A stretch of DNA of 64,000 nt. Origin: Dentipellis sp. KUC8613 (Eukaryota; Basidiomycota; Agaricomycetes; Russulales; Hericiaceae). A program made the translations under genes and the position numbers. The notes under the pieces are model-generated. The model was not told the DNA's origin and searched no databases. It saw only the letters and a list, made by a program, of their open reading frames with translations. Each line of letters opens with the position of its first letter. The stretch's first letter is position 1. This document shows, in pieces, positions 10,048 through 19,888 of this stretch. Location: the NCBI GenBank assembly GCA_002286715.1, contig NSJX01000002.1, forward strand, positions 1,164,396 to 1,228,395, given 5' to 3'.

Positions 10048-13000
10048 TCATCGCACAGGAGGGCTTGCCTGAGATTGATAGTCGAGCGGTGGCATCTGTC
10101 CCATCCACCCGAAGCCTGCACGGTTTCTGTTAGTTTCAAGCCTCGTACGGAAAGCAATGGACTCACCAGGAGGCATCATGCCCTGTGTACCTGTGACCGA
10201 TTGCATGGACTGCAGGAACTCTTGGTCGTAAGGCAATGGGGCACGGAAGAATTCCGACGTATTCATTGCGAGAGCGTTATTAGTATCTGCAGTCGCAGAA
10301 TACCCATCGTATTGCATCTGCGTGTTTGCGGGAGCAGCGTAGTGATCGAAGGGAAGGGATGGCACGTGTGGGAGGGGCGCGAAATGCGATTTGGGTGGAG
10401 TAACGTGGGCCGAGTGTGGTGATAGGCTTGGCGGCGACGAAGGCAACGACCGCTGCATGCTTGACGCCTTTGATTTCGGCTTCGAGGCATTTCCCGATGG
10501 CGTCTCCAGAACACTCTTGAGCAGTCCTTTGATGAAGCGTGCGTACAGTTTGAGACAGTGCCGTTCGTCGAGAGCTGTTTCAGTAGAACTGAGGAAATCA
10601 ACCACACGCTGGACCATTGTGATAATATCCGTGCGTTGTTCAGGTCCGATGTAGAAGGAATATTTTGGCAAGAGCAGCTGAGCATACAGACGTGTTAAGC
10701 ACACTTACTGTTATATAAAACGAGGGCCCTACCTTTATCAGGAATGTGCAAGCAAACGTGACGAAGACCGTCTGAGCTTCGGGACCATGTCTAACGAATA
10801 TCCCTGTCCCGAAGTTAGTCATGAGCTAGACCACGGTATCAAGGTATAACTCACGCTGCGATGGTATACCGATGTCGTCCACCATAGCGCTGATAACATC
10901 AGACGCGGCTCGAAGACACTGGGGATACATCAGCGACAGCCTCGTGAAGAACAGTGCAGCGCACTAACCCGAGCCAAAAATGGATTCTCGTCGGTTTCCT
11001 TCTTCCCAAAGGCATGTTGGAAGCCATACGCAAGGGCGACAAGCCGCGCGTAGCTGTACGCGAGACGCAGGAGACCGATACGGAAACGATTCTGTACGTC
11101 GTTCAGGTCCGTCTGCGCCAAACGCTCGAACCACGAATCTCGCAGGCGCTGAAGTTTGTCATCATACTCGGTGGCGAGTTCCTGCAAGTCGATTTCCTAG
11201 GGTTGAAAGAACGAGCGGCTCAGAACGTGCCAGTTGAAGTACTAGTATCAGACGAACCTTGTTCAAGCCAGTCGGATGTCTGGGGTCGCTGTAGACCTTC
11301 GCAACGAAGTCGGTAAGCATCCTCAGCTCCTCATTGTATGCACAGATATGGATGTCAAAATTTGGCAAGTTGTACTCCGAGCTTGACCACCAGGTCGGGC
11401 AATTGACAGCGACATAGTCTGTATTCCGGATGATCGGGGTCTTGCCATACTGACTGCCCATCGATCGGTCCAGGTTAACGCAGTTCAGCCAAGCCCTGGT
11501 CCGGTTGAGCATCTCCCTGGCATGTTGCTCATTTCGCGGTTTCGCTGTATTGGGATGGTGCAGGTTCATATCCATCGCCATCCGGATCGCCTGGCCTAGA
11601 TAGATCCAGCACCTGTCTTCGTCCCAGCGCCGTGACGGCATCGGGTACAGGCTGAGAAGTATGTAGGCCTGGACCACCTCGACCCTCTTTTCCCCGCCGA
11701 TGAACGCAGCGCCAGCTTCCTGACGTGCGAACTCCATGGCAGTTCGGTACAAGTCTGGACGCTCGGCGTAGTATCGTGATGCGATGGCACAGACTGGGAG
11801 AAGGCAACCGGTCAAGGACAGCTTGGGAACGGCGATCACAGGGCAACTCACTGACGGTGAACAGGAATGGTGAGCGCCAGTACACCTGCTGCGCAGTATA
11901 CAGGATGGGATCTAGGAGTGACAAAGAAAGATTCATATAATCAAAATATCTAGAATCAAGTGTCAGAGATGTTGTGATGATAGCGGGTGCCATGCATACA
12001 TTTTAAATAGATGTTCTGCTTCGTCTGGAGTGATGATGTTCTTCTTGAGTAATTGAGGGAAATTGTGATTAAATACGCTAAGTCTTGTAGGTTCCGGGTC
12101 GGGACCTTGAAGTACCAAGAAAGTCGTGAAGATTGAGATAATTCGTGAGTATGCATATTCACTCACTAGGTCGGAAGAAATTCTGGTTTGCCACTCCCAA
12201 GTCGCTTTTGTCACTGCTAACGCTATTCGATCGCTTCGTGCGACCTTGCTTGACACTCAAGTTTGCCATAAGCCCGAATGGGCTGGCTCCTGTGGGTATG
12301 CTGGACATCATCTTGACTTTATTCCCTTCTTTCCGTTTAGACGAAGTCCGGGCAAGCGAGGTCTCGTTCGATGCCACGTGAGGAGACGAGCGAAATGAAT
12401 CCTGAGGCTCGTCATCGTCGCTGTCGGCCCTGACCGACGTAGCATACTCAGGCTCTTCATTCGACGATGAGTCTTCGGGGTCGGATTCAACAAAGAAGCT
12501 CTTGCTCATGTTCCCTCCTCCTAGACCGACGAGCGTGCCAAACGCCTCCAGCTTTTGCCGGGCTTCGGCAATCCATTCCGTGTTCTCGTCGACACCCGGA
12601 GACCGCGAATGGCTGAAGGCGGAATATGATATGTTGTTCTCATGCTCTCCATTGCTCGAAAGGACACCAGATGTGCTACTCGGTGAACTCAATGTAGTCT
12701 TGGCGAGATCTTGGGTTATGATCCCGGAGACATGCGCCGTCCTTGCGGATTTCGTCTGAATGGTCTCAAGCTGCGCCATGAGCTTCTCGATTTGACCCGC
12801 CTGCTCGCGTATCTTCCCAAGAAGAAGCTCGCGTTTCCTGCGCAAAAATGAGCAAAGCGTCAGAAGTGACGAGCATAGGTACGCACGGCGGTGGTCGCCT
12901 CTTCTTCCGACCCGGGATGACACATTCATGGGAGCCCTTCAAACAGCGGTCGCACGCGTCCTGGTCGTCTCTGAAGTCGCATCGCACCTGGATTCAACGT

Positions 13001-13836
13001 TTGCAGATGTGAGAGCTGCAGTGAGAGCCACAGGAGCAAGAGCGTACCTTCAATTGCTTGCAGCGCGCACACGCACGTTTGAACCTGTCAATCGGATTCT
13101 GCGCACCCCCTTCCATCTGATTTCCTGCTCCCTCGTCCTCTTCCAACTCGTAGTCTTCAGAACGATGTCGCTTCGAGACGTGCGTGACTGCCTCCGGTCT
13201 GCCACCTGCGACGCCCAGCATCTCGTCGTGTGACGGCGGTACGGCATAGTGTTGCAGTGAGCCTTGAAGGTGAGAAGATGAAGATGGGGTATGGAACGCG
13301 GAAGATGGATTGCTGGATGATGCAGCGACGTTGGGCGCCATGATTGCAGGACTTATCTCCGCAGAGACGATTCCAGTCGAGCTCGGCGCAGTGGGCAACT
13401 GCGTGTGTGTTGCCACATACGACAAAGGTGACGGGTCGCCGGAGAAGACGCGCCCGTCGCCATGGGAGTAGTGTATGTTTGAGCTGTCGGTGTATTGCGC
13501 GCTCTGGCCGTAGGCAGTCTGTCCGACGTTTGGCACTCCGTATGGGTCCTGATGTGTGGGAACATGGGAGTAGTGTGGGTTGTCATAAGCAGGCAGATGA
13601 GAGTGCGGTTGCACCTGCTGCGAAGATGGAAAGAATCCGTGTGAAGGATCGACCTGTCCACTGTTCAATGAACAAAATGGTTAGTCCAGTGACATTGGAA
13701 ATGAGGCAAAATGATAGCCTCACGTCGTATGTGATTGGTTGTGCGTTAGGCCAACGGATGAATCATAGTTATATTGCTGTTGTTGGATCCATGACGGGTC
13801 GTGGGGAAAGGAGCGGGAGTCTGAAGGGTCCGACAT
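10048..13836 (-). CDS. Zn2Cys6 fungal-type transcription factor
   Basis: A nuclear DNA-binding regulator. The N-terminal third is Gln/Ser/Pro/His-rich and disordered (MSDPSDSRSFPHDPSW onward). Next is the zinc cluster CARCKQLK / VRCDFRDDQDACDRC / LKGSHEC, spacing C-x2-C-x6-C-x8-C-x2-C-x6-C, with an intron inside it. A basic linker (GRKKRRPPPKRE) and a coiled coil (IREQAGQIEKLMAQLE) follow. An acidic Ser-rich region is followed by the fungal-specific regulatory domain (AIASRYYAERPDLY, GEKRVEVVQAYILLSLY, RCWIYLGQAIRMAMDMNLH, NRTRAWLNCVNLDRSMGSQYGK). The C-terminus is Pro/Ser-rich. An in-frame 51-base intron lies near the end. The stop is at 10048-10050. The gene lies 595 bases upstream of NIS copy B on the same strand, so a pathway role is possible but unproven. 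Confidence 0.85.
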
Positions 13837-14449
13837 CTGAACGTGGCGGCAAAGTGTAGCGCTGCGCGTATCAAAGTCGTCAGCGCACCGGAAAAGGCTT
13901 GGGAATGGTCTTGACAAGCGACGTGGCAACAACGAAAGAGAGGAATCTGGCTTTGGTTACGCGGCCCCTCCCGAGCGAGAACTCGACAGTACGTGGTGTC
14001 AAGAAGATAAGATTGAATGGAATGAAACGGGATGGCAGTGCTCAAAAGGCGCTTAGGCATCAGCTACATATACCATCGTATCAGAGCTTTCAGACGAGCG
14101 CTAAGACATTCCGAAAATCGTTGATCTCTGCAACTCACCGTCCGATCAGTACAACATAGCAAGCTTGCCTAGGACTTCAAGAACATTTACCCTGATACAT
14201 CCCATTGTCCAGCAAAAACAAACAGAGAGGGTGCAAGCCCTGGGCGAGTCCGATGGCTTCGAATTCGCCAAAAGTAAGTGCCAACCGGGGTCCGGCTGAG
14301 TGTGCGTTGCTGAGTGGAAACAAGTGCTGTGGGAACTTTGAACCAAAGATGGATGCAGATTCTTTATAAGCGCCCAAGCTCGTGGCCAAGCAAAAAGATG
14401 AGGCCTCTTCAAAAGATACTGTAGTGAATCACATCGTTCCGCCGGCTTC

Positions 14450-14672
14450 GGGGCCGTTCAATTCTAACGGGCAAAGGAAATCGGAAATCGCAGTCGGTGA
14501 TCGAGCTGCTCTCGGGGCTGTGCGCTGGCAACGACTCCGGTAAAAATTGACGTCAAAGTCGAGTAAGCGACATGCCGCGTGGCACAGCAGCAGCTGAAGG
14601 AAAAAGATGATACAATGGGGAGTCGAACAAAAAACCTCAGCAGGGAACGGAGGAGCCTTAGCCGCTAGGCCA
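14450..14672 (+). repeat. Left arm of near-perfect inverted repeat
   Basis: It pairs with 14925-15146 when read on the opposite strand. By eye there is one substitution (A/G in the A-run at about 14634) and one single-base indel over about 222 bases. The arm begins GGGGCCGTTCAATTC and contains the palindrome TTGACGTCAA at 14547-14556. Confidence 0.9.
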
Positions 14673-14679
14673 CAATGGC
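14608..14679 (-). pseudogene. tRNA-like sequence, left copy
   Basis: On the minus strand this reads TGGCCTAGCGGCTAAGGC (A box and intact D arm) and, 28 bases on, TGTTCGACTCC (B box), with a T-run directly after. The overall length of 72 fits a tRNA. The acceptor stem in this copy pairs poorly and the T stem is broken, so a working tRNA is unlikely. Confidence 0.5.
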
Positions 14680-14924
14680 TTCACCAATTGCTCCTACAGC
14701 GCATACATATACTTGTTTTTTGGACTTTGAAGAGATCTTTCCGCGCGATATGTAGTTGTAGTAGCAATGTACTAATTGGTCGTTCATTCCACAACGACAG
14801 ACTTGACTTTCTTCAAAAATAAATGTTTCAAGCTCTCCCTTCCATTGCGTACAAGGGTTATCAATGTCCAAGAGACTTATAGCAACCTATAGGTGCATAT
14901 TGCTCTATCCTACGGAAGTTACTA
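14673..14924. other. Spacer of the inverted repeat
   Basis: About 252 AT-richer bases separate the two arms. There is no open frame of note and no similarity to the arms. Confidence 0.7.
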
Positions 14925-14989
14925 TGGCCTAGCGGCTAAGGCTCCTCCGTTCCCTGCTGAGGCTTTTTGTTCGACTCCCCATTGTATCA
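14918..14989 (+). pseudogene. tRNA-like sequence, right copy
   Basis: The D stem GCCT/AGGC (14927-14930 with 14939-14942) is perfect. Five of seven acceptor pairs form between 14918-14924 and 14982-14988. The T loop TTCGACT (14970-14976) is normal, but the T stem is TTTTG against CCCCA and does not pair. No standard 5-bp anticodon stem with a 7-base loop forms. A T-run at 14992-14996 could stop Pol III. The best reading is a tRNA-derived element or pseudogene. Confidence 0.5.
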
Positions 14990-15146
14990 TCTTTTTCCTT
15001 CAGCTGCTGCTGTGCCACGCGGCATGTCGCTTACTCGACTTTGACGTCAATTTTACCGGAGTCGTTGCCAGCGCACAGCCCCGAGAGCAGCTCGATCACC
15101 GACTGCGATTTCCGATTTCCTTTGCCCGTTAGAATTGAACGGCCCC
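14925..15146 (-). repeat. Right arm of near-perfect inverted repeat
   Basis: Mirror copy of 14450-14672. Near identity of both arms implies a recent inverted duplication or gene-conversion-like upkeep of a palindrome. No target-site duplication was obvious by eye at the outer ends. Confidence 0.9.
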
Positions 15147-15510
15147 TTCCATGGCCATAGGGTGCTAGGTATGTAAAATGCAATTAACCGTTGAACGCGC
15201 AAGTCTTCATGCCGCTGTCGTTGACAAACGGTTGTCAATGTGGGTTTGAGTCGGTCTCCCAGTCGAGACTTGGTCCAGCTACTATACTAGTAAGCTTCAT
15301 GTATCACGACGGCGCGCTGTAAGTGCGGGATGGTCAGTGATCCAGGCCCTGTACCAAACCCGATAGAATCGGAAAAAGATTGTTATACTGAATACTCAGA
15401 GCATAGAAACGAGTCGCATGGTACTCAATACAAGTGCACCACAACTCGTGTGTACCTATGCGATTGTGTTTTCTGACTGTCTGCAGCTTCCAGGCTTAGC
15501 AATCGGGATG

Positions 15511-15518
15511 TGACGTCA
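15511..15518 (+). promoter_or_regulatory. CRE-like site TGACGTCA
   Basis: A full 8-base palindrome 180 bases upstream of the NAD(P)-binding gene. Such sites bind bZIP factors. Function here is not shown. Confidence 0.3.
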
Positions 15519-15616
15519 ATGAGTGGCTGAGTAACTGGAAGACAATGGCTTGTGAAGCACTCGCAGGTACGCGCTGTTCAATAGCGTCAGGGTAACGAAT
15601 TTGAGCATCAGGGTGG

Positions 15617-15623
15617 TATAAAA
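15617..15623 (+). promoter_or_regulatory. TATA box of the NAD(P)-binding gene
   Basis: TATAAAA within GGTATAAAAGC, 74 bases upstream of the ATG at 15691. The paralogue on the other strand has the same GTATAAAAGC block at a similar distance. Confidence 0.65.
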
Positions 15624-15690
15624 GCAGCGACGTCGTCAGTGAGGACCGGTACCATTCAAGAAATTTCCCCTTCGACAGAACGCCTCATCG

Positions 15691-17118
15691 ATGTCTACTC
15701 CAAAGATTCAAGTTCTTATTACCGGCGCAACCGGTGAGTATAGCTATGTTCCCCGAAGCTTCAATAAACTCTAATATCCATTTACCAGGTTATGTCGGTG
15801 GAACCGTTCTCCAACTTCTTCTGTCCCACCCCAAACGCGATACATTCGAGATCACCGCGTATGTACGCAGTGAAGAGAAGGCCAAGGTGCTTCGGACGTT
15901 CGGCGTGAAGACGGCTATCGGCTCTTTCGACGAAACTGACAAGCTCACGGATCTGGCTTCCAAAGCGGACGTCGTTATCAATATCGTGAGTGTTCCCCCC
16001 TATTTGTTATGAACATTTCTCGGTTGCTCAGCGTGAACATGTTGCCGTAGGCCGACGCCGACCACTTCGCGGGCAACAAGGCGCTTTTGAACGGGCTGAA
16101 GAAACGATACGAAAGCACGAATAAAGCTCCCGCGTTCATCCATACGGTACGACGCCTGTTCGTTATATGGCCTCCTCTAATAAAACCCGTACATACAGTC
16201 GGGTACAGGTGAATTATAATCGTAGGGAGGCACGCGACGGAGTGAGCTGACATACGCGGACCTTGCTAGGCGTCCTCAACGACGACGCCCTTGGAGACAG
16301 GATTTCTGACATGATCTATTATGATAGCAAGCCAGAGCAACTCGAGGCGCTGCCTGATACCCAGATCCACCGCAATGTTGACCTGGAGGTCATCGCAGCC
16401 GATAAGGCAGGTCAGTGATCTTTGGAGAATAGACTGGACGGAATACTCATCGAGTCTGTAGGCTATGCTCGCACTTACATCGTTTTCCCCGGAACGATCT
16501 ACGGCACCGTTTCCGGCAAGCTCGTAGATTCGGGAATCACCAACCATCATTCGGTCCAGGTTCCGGGCCTCATCAAGGCATCGTTGCACAGGGGTAACGC
16601 CGCTGTCGTTGGGGCAGGAAAGAACGTCTGGCCTCACGTCGAGATCAACGATGGTGGGGAGATCCATGGTCTGGTATCACGTCTATAAACTGACCTTGAT
16701 CTATCGTCAGTGGCACAACTTTTCGTGATCATCTTTGATGCTGCTCTGGCAGATTCAGCACCACACGGTCGCGAGGGCATTTACTTTGCTGAAAACGGAG
16801 AATATCAGTTGATTGACGTGTCGAGGGAGGTTGCAAAGGCCTTCTACGACTTGGGCATCCAGAAGGGCCCCGAGCCTACGCCACTCACTGAGGCGGAGGT
16901 CACGGCTTATGGCGTAGGTCGAAAGATATCTCCGACAGCATAGCGTAATACTCACTGCTCTTTTGTTCGTTCAGGCCCAACCTCTCGGTGCCAACTGCCG
17001 TGCACGAGGTGAACGTTCGAGGGCCCTCGGGTGGAAGCCCACGAAGACCACGGAGGACTTCATTGCTAGCATCAGGCCGGAGGTGGAGGCTATTGTCGCT
17101 CAGTTTGCTCAGAAGTAG
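15691..17118 (+). CDS. NAD(P)-binding Rossmann-fold protein (atypical SDR / NmrA-like), copy 1
   Basis: Predicted cytosolic dinucleotide-binding oxidoreductase or sensor. The N-terminus IQVLITGATGYVGGTVLQLL carries the GxxGxxG nucleotide-binding turn, split by an intron after GATG. Strand and helix blocks follow: EITAYVRSEEKAKVLR, KADVVINI, FIHTSGTGV, YARTYIVFPGTIYG, HGREGIYFAENGEYQLIDVSREVAKA. It ends ALGWKPTKTTEDFIASIRPEV and TAG at 17116-17118. About seven short introns give roughly 340 residues. No classical YxxxK pair stands out, so a reaction cannot be named. It is closely related to the gene at 26588-27971, with the same intron borders. A good TATA box suggests inducible expression. 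Confidence 0.85.
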
Positions 17119-17887
17119 ACCTGTGAACATGTTTCGTGGCTGGGATTCATCATCTGTACTACAGTTTAAATATAAGGATGTAAGGTCGGTGGCTATCTCA
17201 CGGTGCCAACGATCAGTTTGACATGAACGGCGCCCGGCCGAACGTCGGTCCTGCAGGGTGTCAGTACAACTTTGACAATGCCCGGTTTCAGAAGTCGCCA
17301 TGGTTACGACATAGTATGAGCGGTGAATGTGACGCCGGCAGGGGAAGGGCACGACAAGAACCAGCACCGAACGCAGTGGTGGTCTTTTTCCGCTGTCCAA
17401 GAAAGGATTTGGGTTGAGTAGACGGGATTGCCCCATGTGAAAGCTGATGACAGCAGGAACAGTGTTGAGAGAAGGTCCCTGGACACGGTAGCGTTGCGGC
17501 AACGCGGGCCGAGGCGGGATCAGCGCCCAGTGGATTAGCGATGTTTGGCTCAGACCAAACAGCGTCACGGTCCCAGTTGTTTCCCATCACCGTCGACGTC
17601 GCCCAAACCCGCGACGGTGTCGGTCGACTTTTTTTTCGCAGCTCTCGGTACTCTACCCAGCTTTGAATGTTATTGCAAGTCCTGTGATCTGGTGCGTACG
17701 CGTGTATTGAATTTTATCGGACCGACGGCTGATTTTGCGGTGGCTGTAGCTATCGTAGACCAGCCCTGCTTTTCTCGTCCATCTCGCGCGATATTTATCC
17801 TGGAACTGCTCCACGCCGAACAGTCTCTGTACACTCCTTCAAACCACCACATTCGTTGTACGATCCCGTCGCCGACAACTCGTAATA
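17119..17887. other. Intergenic
   Basis: 3' flank of the NAD(P)-binding gene and promoter of the membrane protein gene. Open frames on either strand here look accidental. Confidence 0.5.
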
Positions 17888-19213
17888 ATGCACATCACCC
17901 CACCCCACCTTGCCAAGCGTCAACAGCCTGCCGCACCATCCGCGGCTGGTATTGGGGGCCAAAGCGCAGCGATATTGTCTGCTGCCCCAACTGGAAGCTT
18001 ACTCCTCAGTGAAGGAGATGCTGCAGCGCCCACCAGCGTGTTCCAGCCGCTGGTCTCCAACGGCGTGACCGTTACGACAACGCCTGTGTCCCCAACCACG
18101 TCTTCTGCTTCGCCAACAAGTACACCCGACGCTGACTCGTCACACGACAGCGGCTCTTCAATATCCACGGGTGCCGCCGTCGGTATCAGTGTCGGCGTGG
18201 CTGCTTTTCTGGCTTGTCTCATCTTGTTCGTGAGGTGGACCCTGAAGCGGACGACCCCCAAACGCGGTGTGGCCCGATCGCGAAACGCACCTTCCCCCTC
18301 TTCCCCCTCCCGGAGCGCGCCCGGATCGAAGGGCAGTAAGCCGGAGCCTTGGACCAAACTCGGAGATGACGATGACCGCTGGGAAGGCATGGAGAAGCCA
18401 GCATCCGCCCGTGCTCTACCGGAGGAGAAGGACATCACGGAGAAGACGTCAGAGAACGAAGACCTTCGCATGTTCAACAAGACTCCGAGCCTCAGGTCTG
18501 TGTCGGAGGAGAAGGCACTCACCTCCGAGGGTGGCCACAACTTCGACATGTCCACCATGCCGAACTTCGCCAAATATCATCCCGAACTAGCCGAAGAGTT
18601 TGCGAAAGCGCCGGAGCGCCCCTTCGCCACCCGTGCAGATGGTTCCCCGGTCGTCTCTTGGGACGGTGAAACGGCACATGACTCCTTCCTGTCCCTCAGC
18701 TCTGTACGCGCGTCGGCCACTGATACCATGTCTCCGACTGCTGTTATGGCTAGGCAGACGCCTCAGGCAACTGCATCCGTCCTGCACCATTGGGAGTCCG
18801 CGGAGGTCCTCACGATGGATGACAACAAGGTAGAGGACAGTCCCGAACAGAACCCCTTCGCGGACGAAGTCGAGAACAGGAAGAGCGCAGCGAATCCTTT
18901 CTTCAACGCACAGTCTGCAATGCCGGTCAGCCGAGGCAACAACAACCCCTTCTCCGACAACCATTCGGTCAGGACACGTCGCTCTTCGATCAAGACTGCC
19001 CGGAGGTCGGATGTCAGCGAAGTCAGCACGATTCGTGGCAACGGGGCCATTCAGTCGCTCATTGCTGCTCTGGACGCTCCTGATGTCCCGGACAACAAAA
19101 AGCGAGACACTATCAGGTCCTCTATCCAGGCCTCGATCGAGTCGGGTTATCTCACCGCTGAAGGCGAAAGCGTCAGCAACTTCCCCATGCCTCCCACTCC
19201 CAAGGCTGTCTAG
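17888..19213 (+). CDS. Single-pass membrane protein with NPF-rich cytoplasmic tail
   Basis: An intronless 441-residue frame. Residues 1-90 are Ser/Thr/Pro-rich and may be extracellular and O-glycosylated. A transmembrane helix lies at about 95-116 (AAVGISVGVAAFLACLILFVRW) and is followed by basic residues (TLKRTTPKR), so the long tail should be inside. This resembles fungal SKG6/AXL2-type membrane anchors. The tail holds three NPF tripeptides (QNPFADE, ANPFFNA, NNPFSDN), a motif known to bind EH domains in endocytosis. The start at 17888 gives no clear cleavable signal, so the helix may act as a signal anchor. Exact function is unknown. Confidence 0.8.
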   Translation: MHITPPHLAKRQQPAAPSAAGIGGQSAAILSAAPTGSLLLSEGDAAAPTSVFQPLVSNGVTVTTTPVSPTTSSASPTSTPDADSSHDSGSSISTGAAVGISVGVAAFLACLILFVRWTLKRTTPKRGVARSRNAPSPSSPSRSAPGSKGSKPEPWTKLGDDDDRWEGMEKPASARALPEEKDITEKTSENEDLRMFNKTPSLRSVSEEKALTSEGGHNFDMSTMPNFAKYHPELAEEFAKAPERPFATRADGSPVVSWDGETAHDSFLSLSSVRASATDTMSPTAVMARQTPQATASVLHHWESAEVLTMDDNKVEDSPEQNPFADEVENRKSAANPFFNAQSAMPVSRGNNNPFSDNHSVRTRRSSIKTARRSDVSEVSTIRGNGAIQSLIAALDAPDVPDNKKRDTIRSSIQASIESGYLTAEGESVSNFPMPPTPKAV

Positions 19214-19888
19214 GCCTGATCCTTCCGCCCCTCTTCTTTATGCCAGCTTTTCCCGGGTTGACTTTGTTCGTACTCCCCCCTCTCCTTCTCGTCCCACGAG
19301 CAGCGCCCGTCTGCTCCCAATTTCGTCCCCTTGCCGCCTGGTGCCACGTATCTCAGAGTACACATGCCATTCATTCATTCTGTAGCGACCCGCATGGCTG
19401 TCTCTTCGCGATCCGGCATCGATATTTCCCCACTGCATGGTCGGCGGTTGTGTAGTACGTATACCTTACTGTTGCGTGGTAGTTCCCGTTGCAGCATCTG
19501 GACCGTGCAGTTCTTCGCAGTGCGTCTCATGTACTTATTGACCTCTTTATTTATTTATGGGTGCCCGCTTCGCTTCCCTTTCTACGTACGGAGATGGGCC
19601 ATTGCTATCACATGTAATGTTCGCTAACAGTAACGTAGCCGTTGCTCTGTTATGTTTTGGGAGCGATACTCCTCCAAGTTTGAGCTGCATTTATGTCAGG
19701 AATGCTATGCATGCGCCCCGAGAATGTTCCCAGCAGCTTGTTGCAAGTACTGCTGCTGCAACTCGGTACTTTCGAATCGTCATTTTGTCTGAGGTCAAGA
19801 GTATGCGCGCCATGCAGCTGGTCCATAAGGTGACCGATCCTCGATTACTCATGTGCGTGCGGGGCGGCTGGCCGGCGCCAGTGCGGCC
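19214..19888. other. Intergenic
   Basis: 3' flank of the membrane protein gene and promoter of the sugar transporter gene. An open frame running from 19557 into the transporter exon is read-through of non-coding sequence. Confidence 0.5.

Larger units (their letters stand above)
13837..15690. other. Large intergenic region carrying an inverted repeat
   Basis: No protein gene is seen. The region contains the 222-bp inverted repeat (14450-15146), a TGACGTCA site at 15511-15518 and the TATA box of the next gene. Short open frames have no coding bias. Confidence 0.6.

Noticed and set aside
13344..13859. A 171-residue plus-strand frame
   Set aside because: Antisense to the disordered N-terminal exon of the Zn2Cys6 regulator.
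14918..14989. Functional tRNA gene
   Set aside because: The D arm and A/B boxes fit, but the T stem does not pair and no proper anticodon stem-loop forms in either copy.
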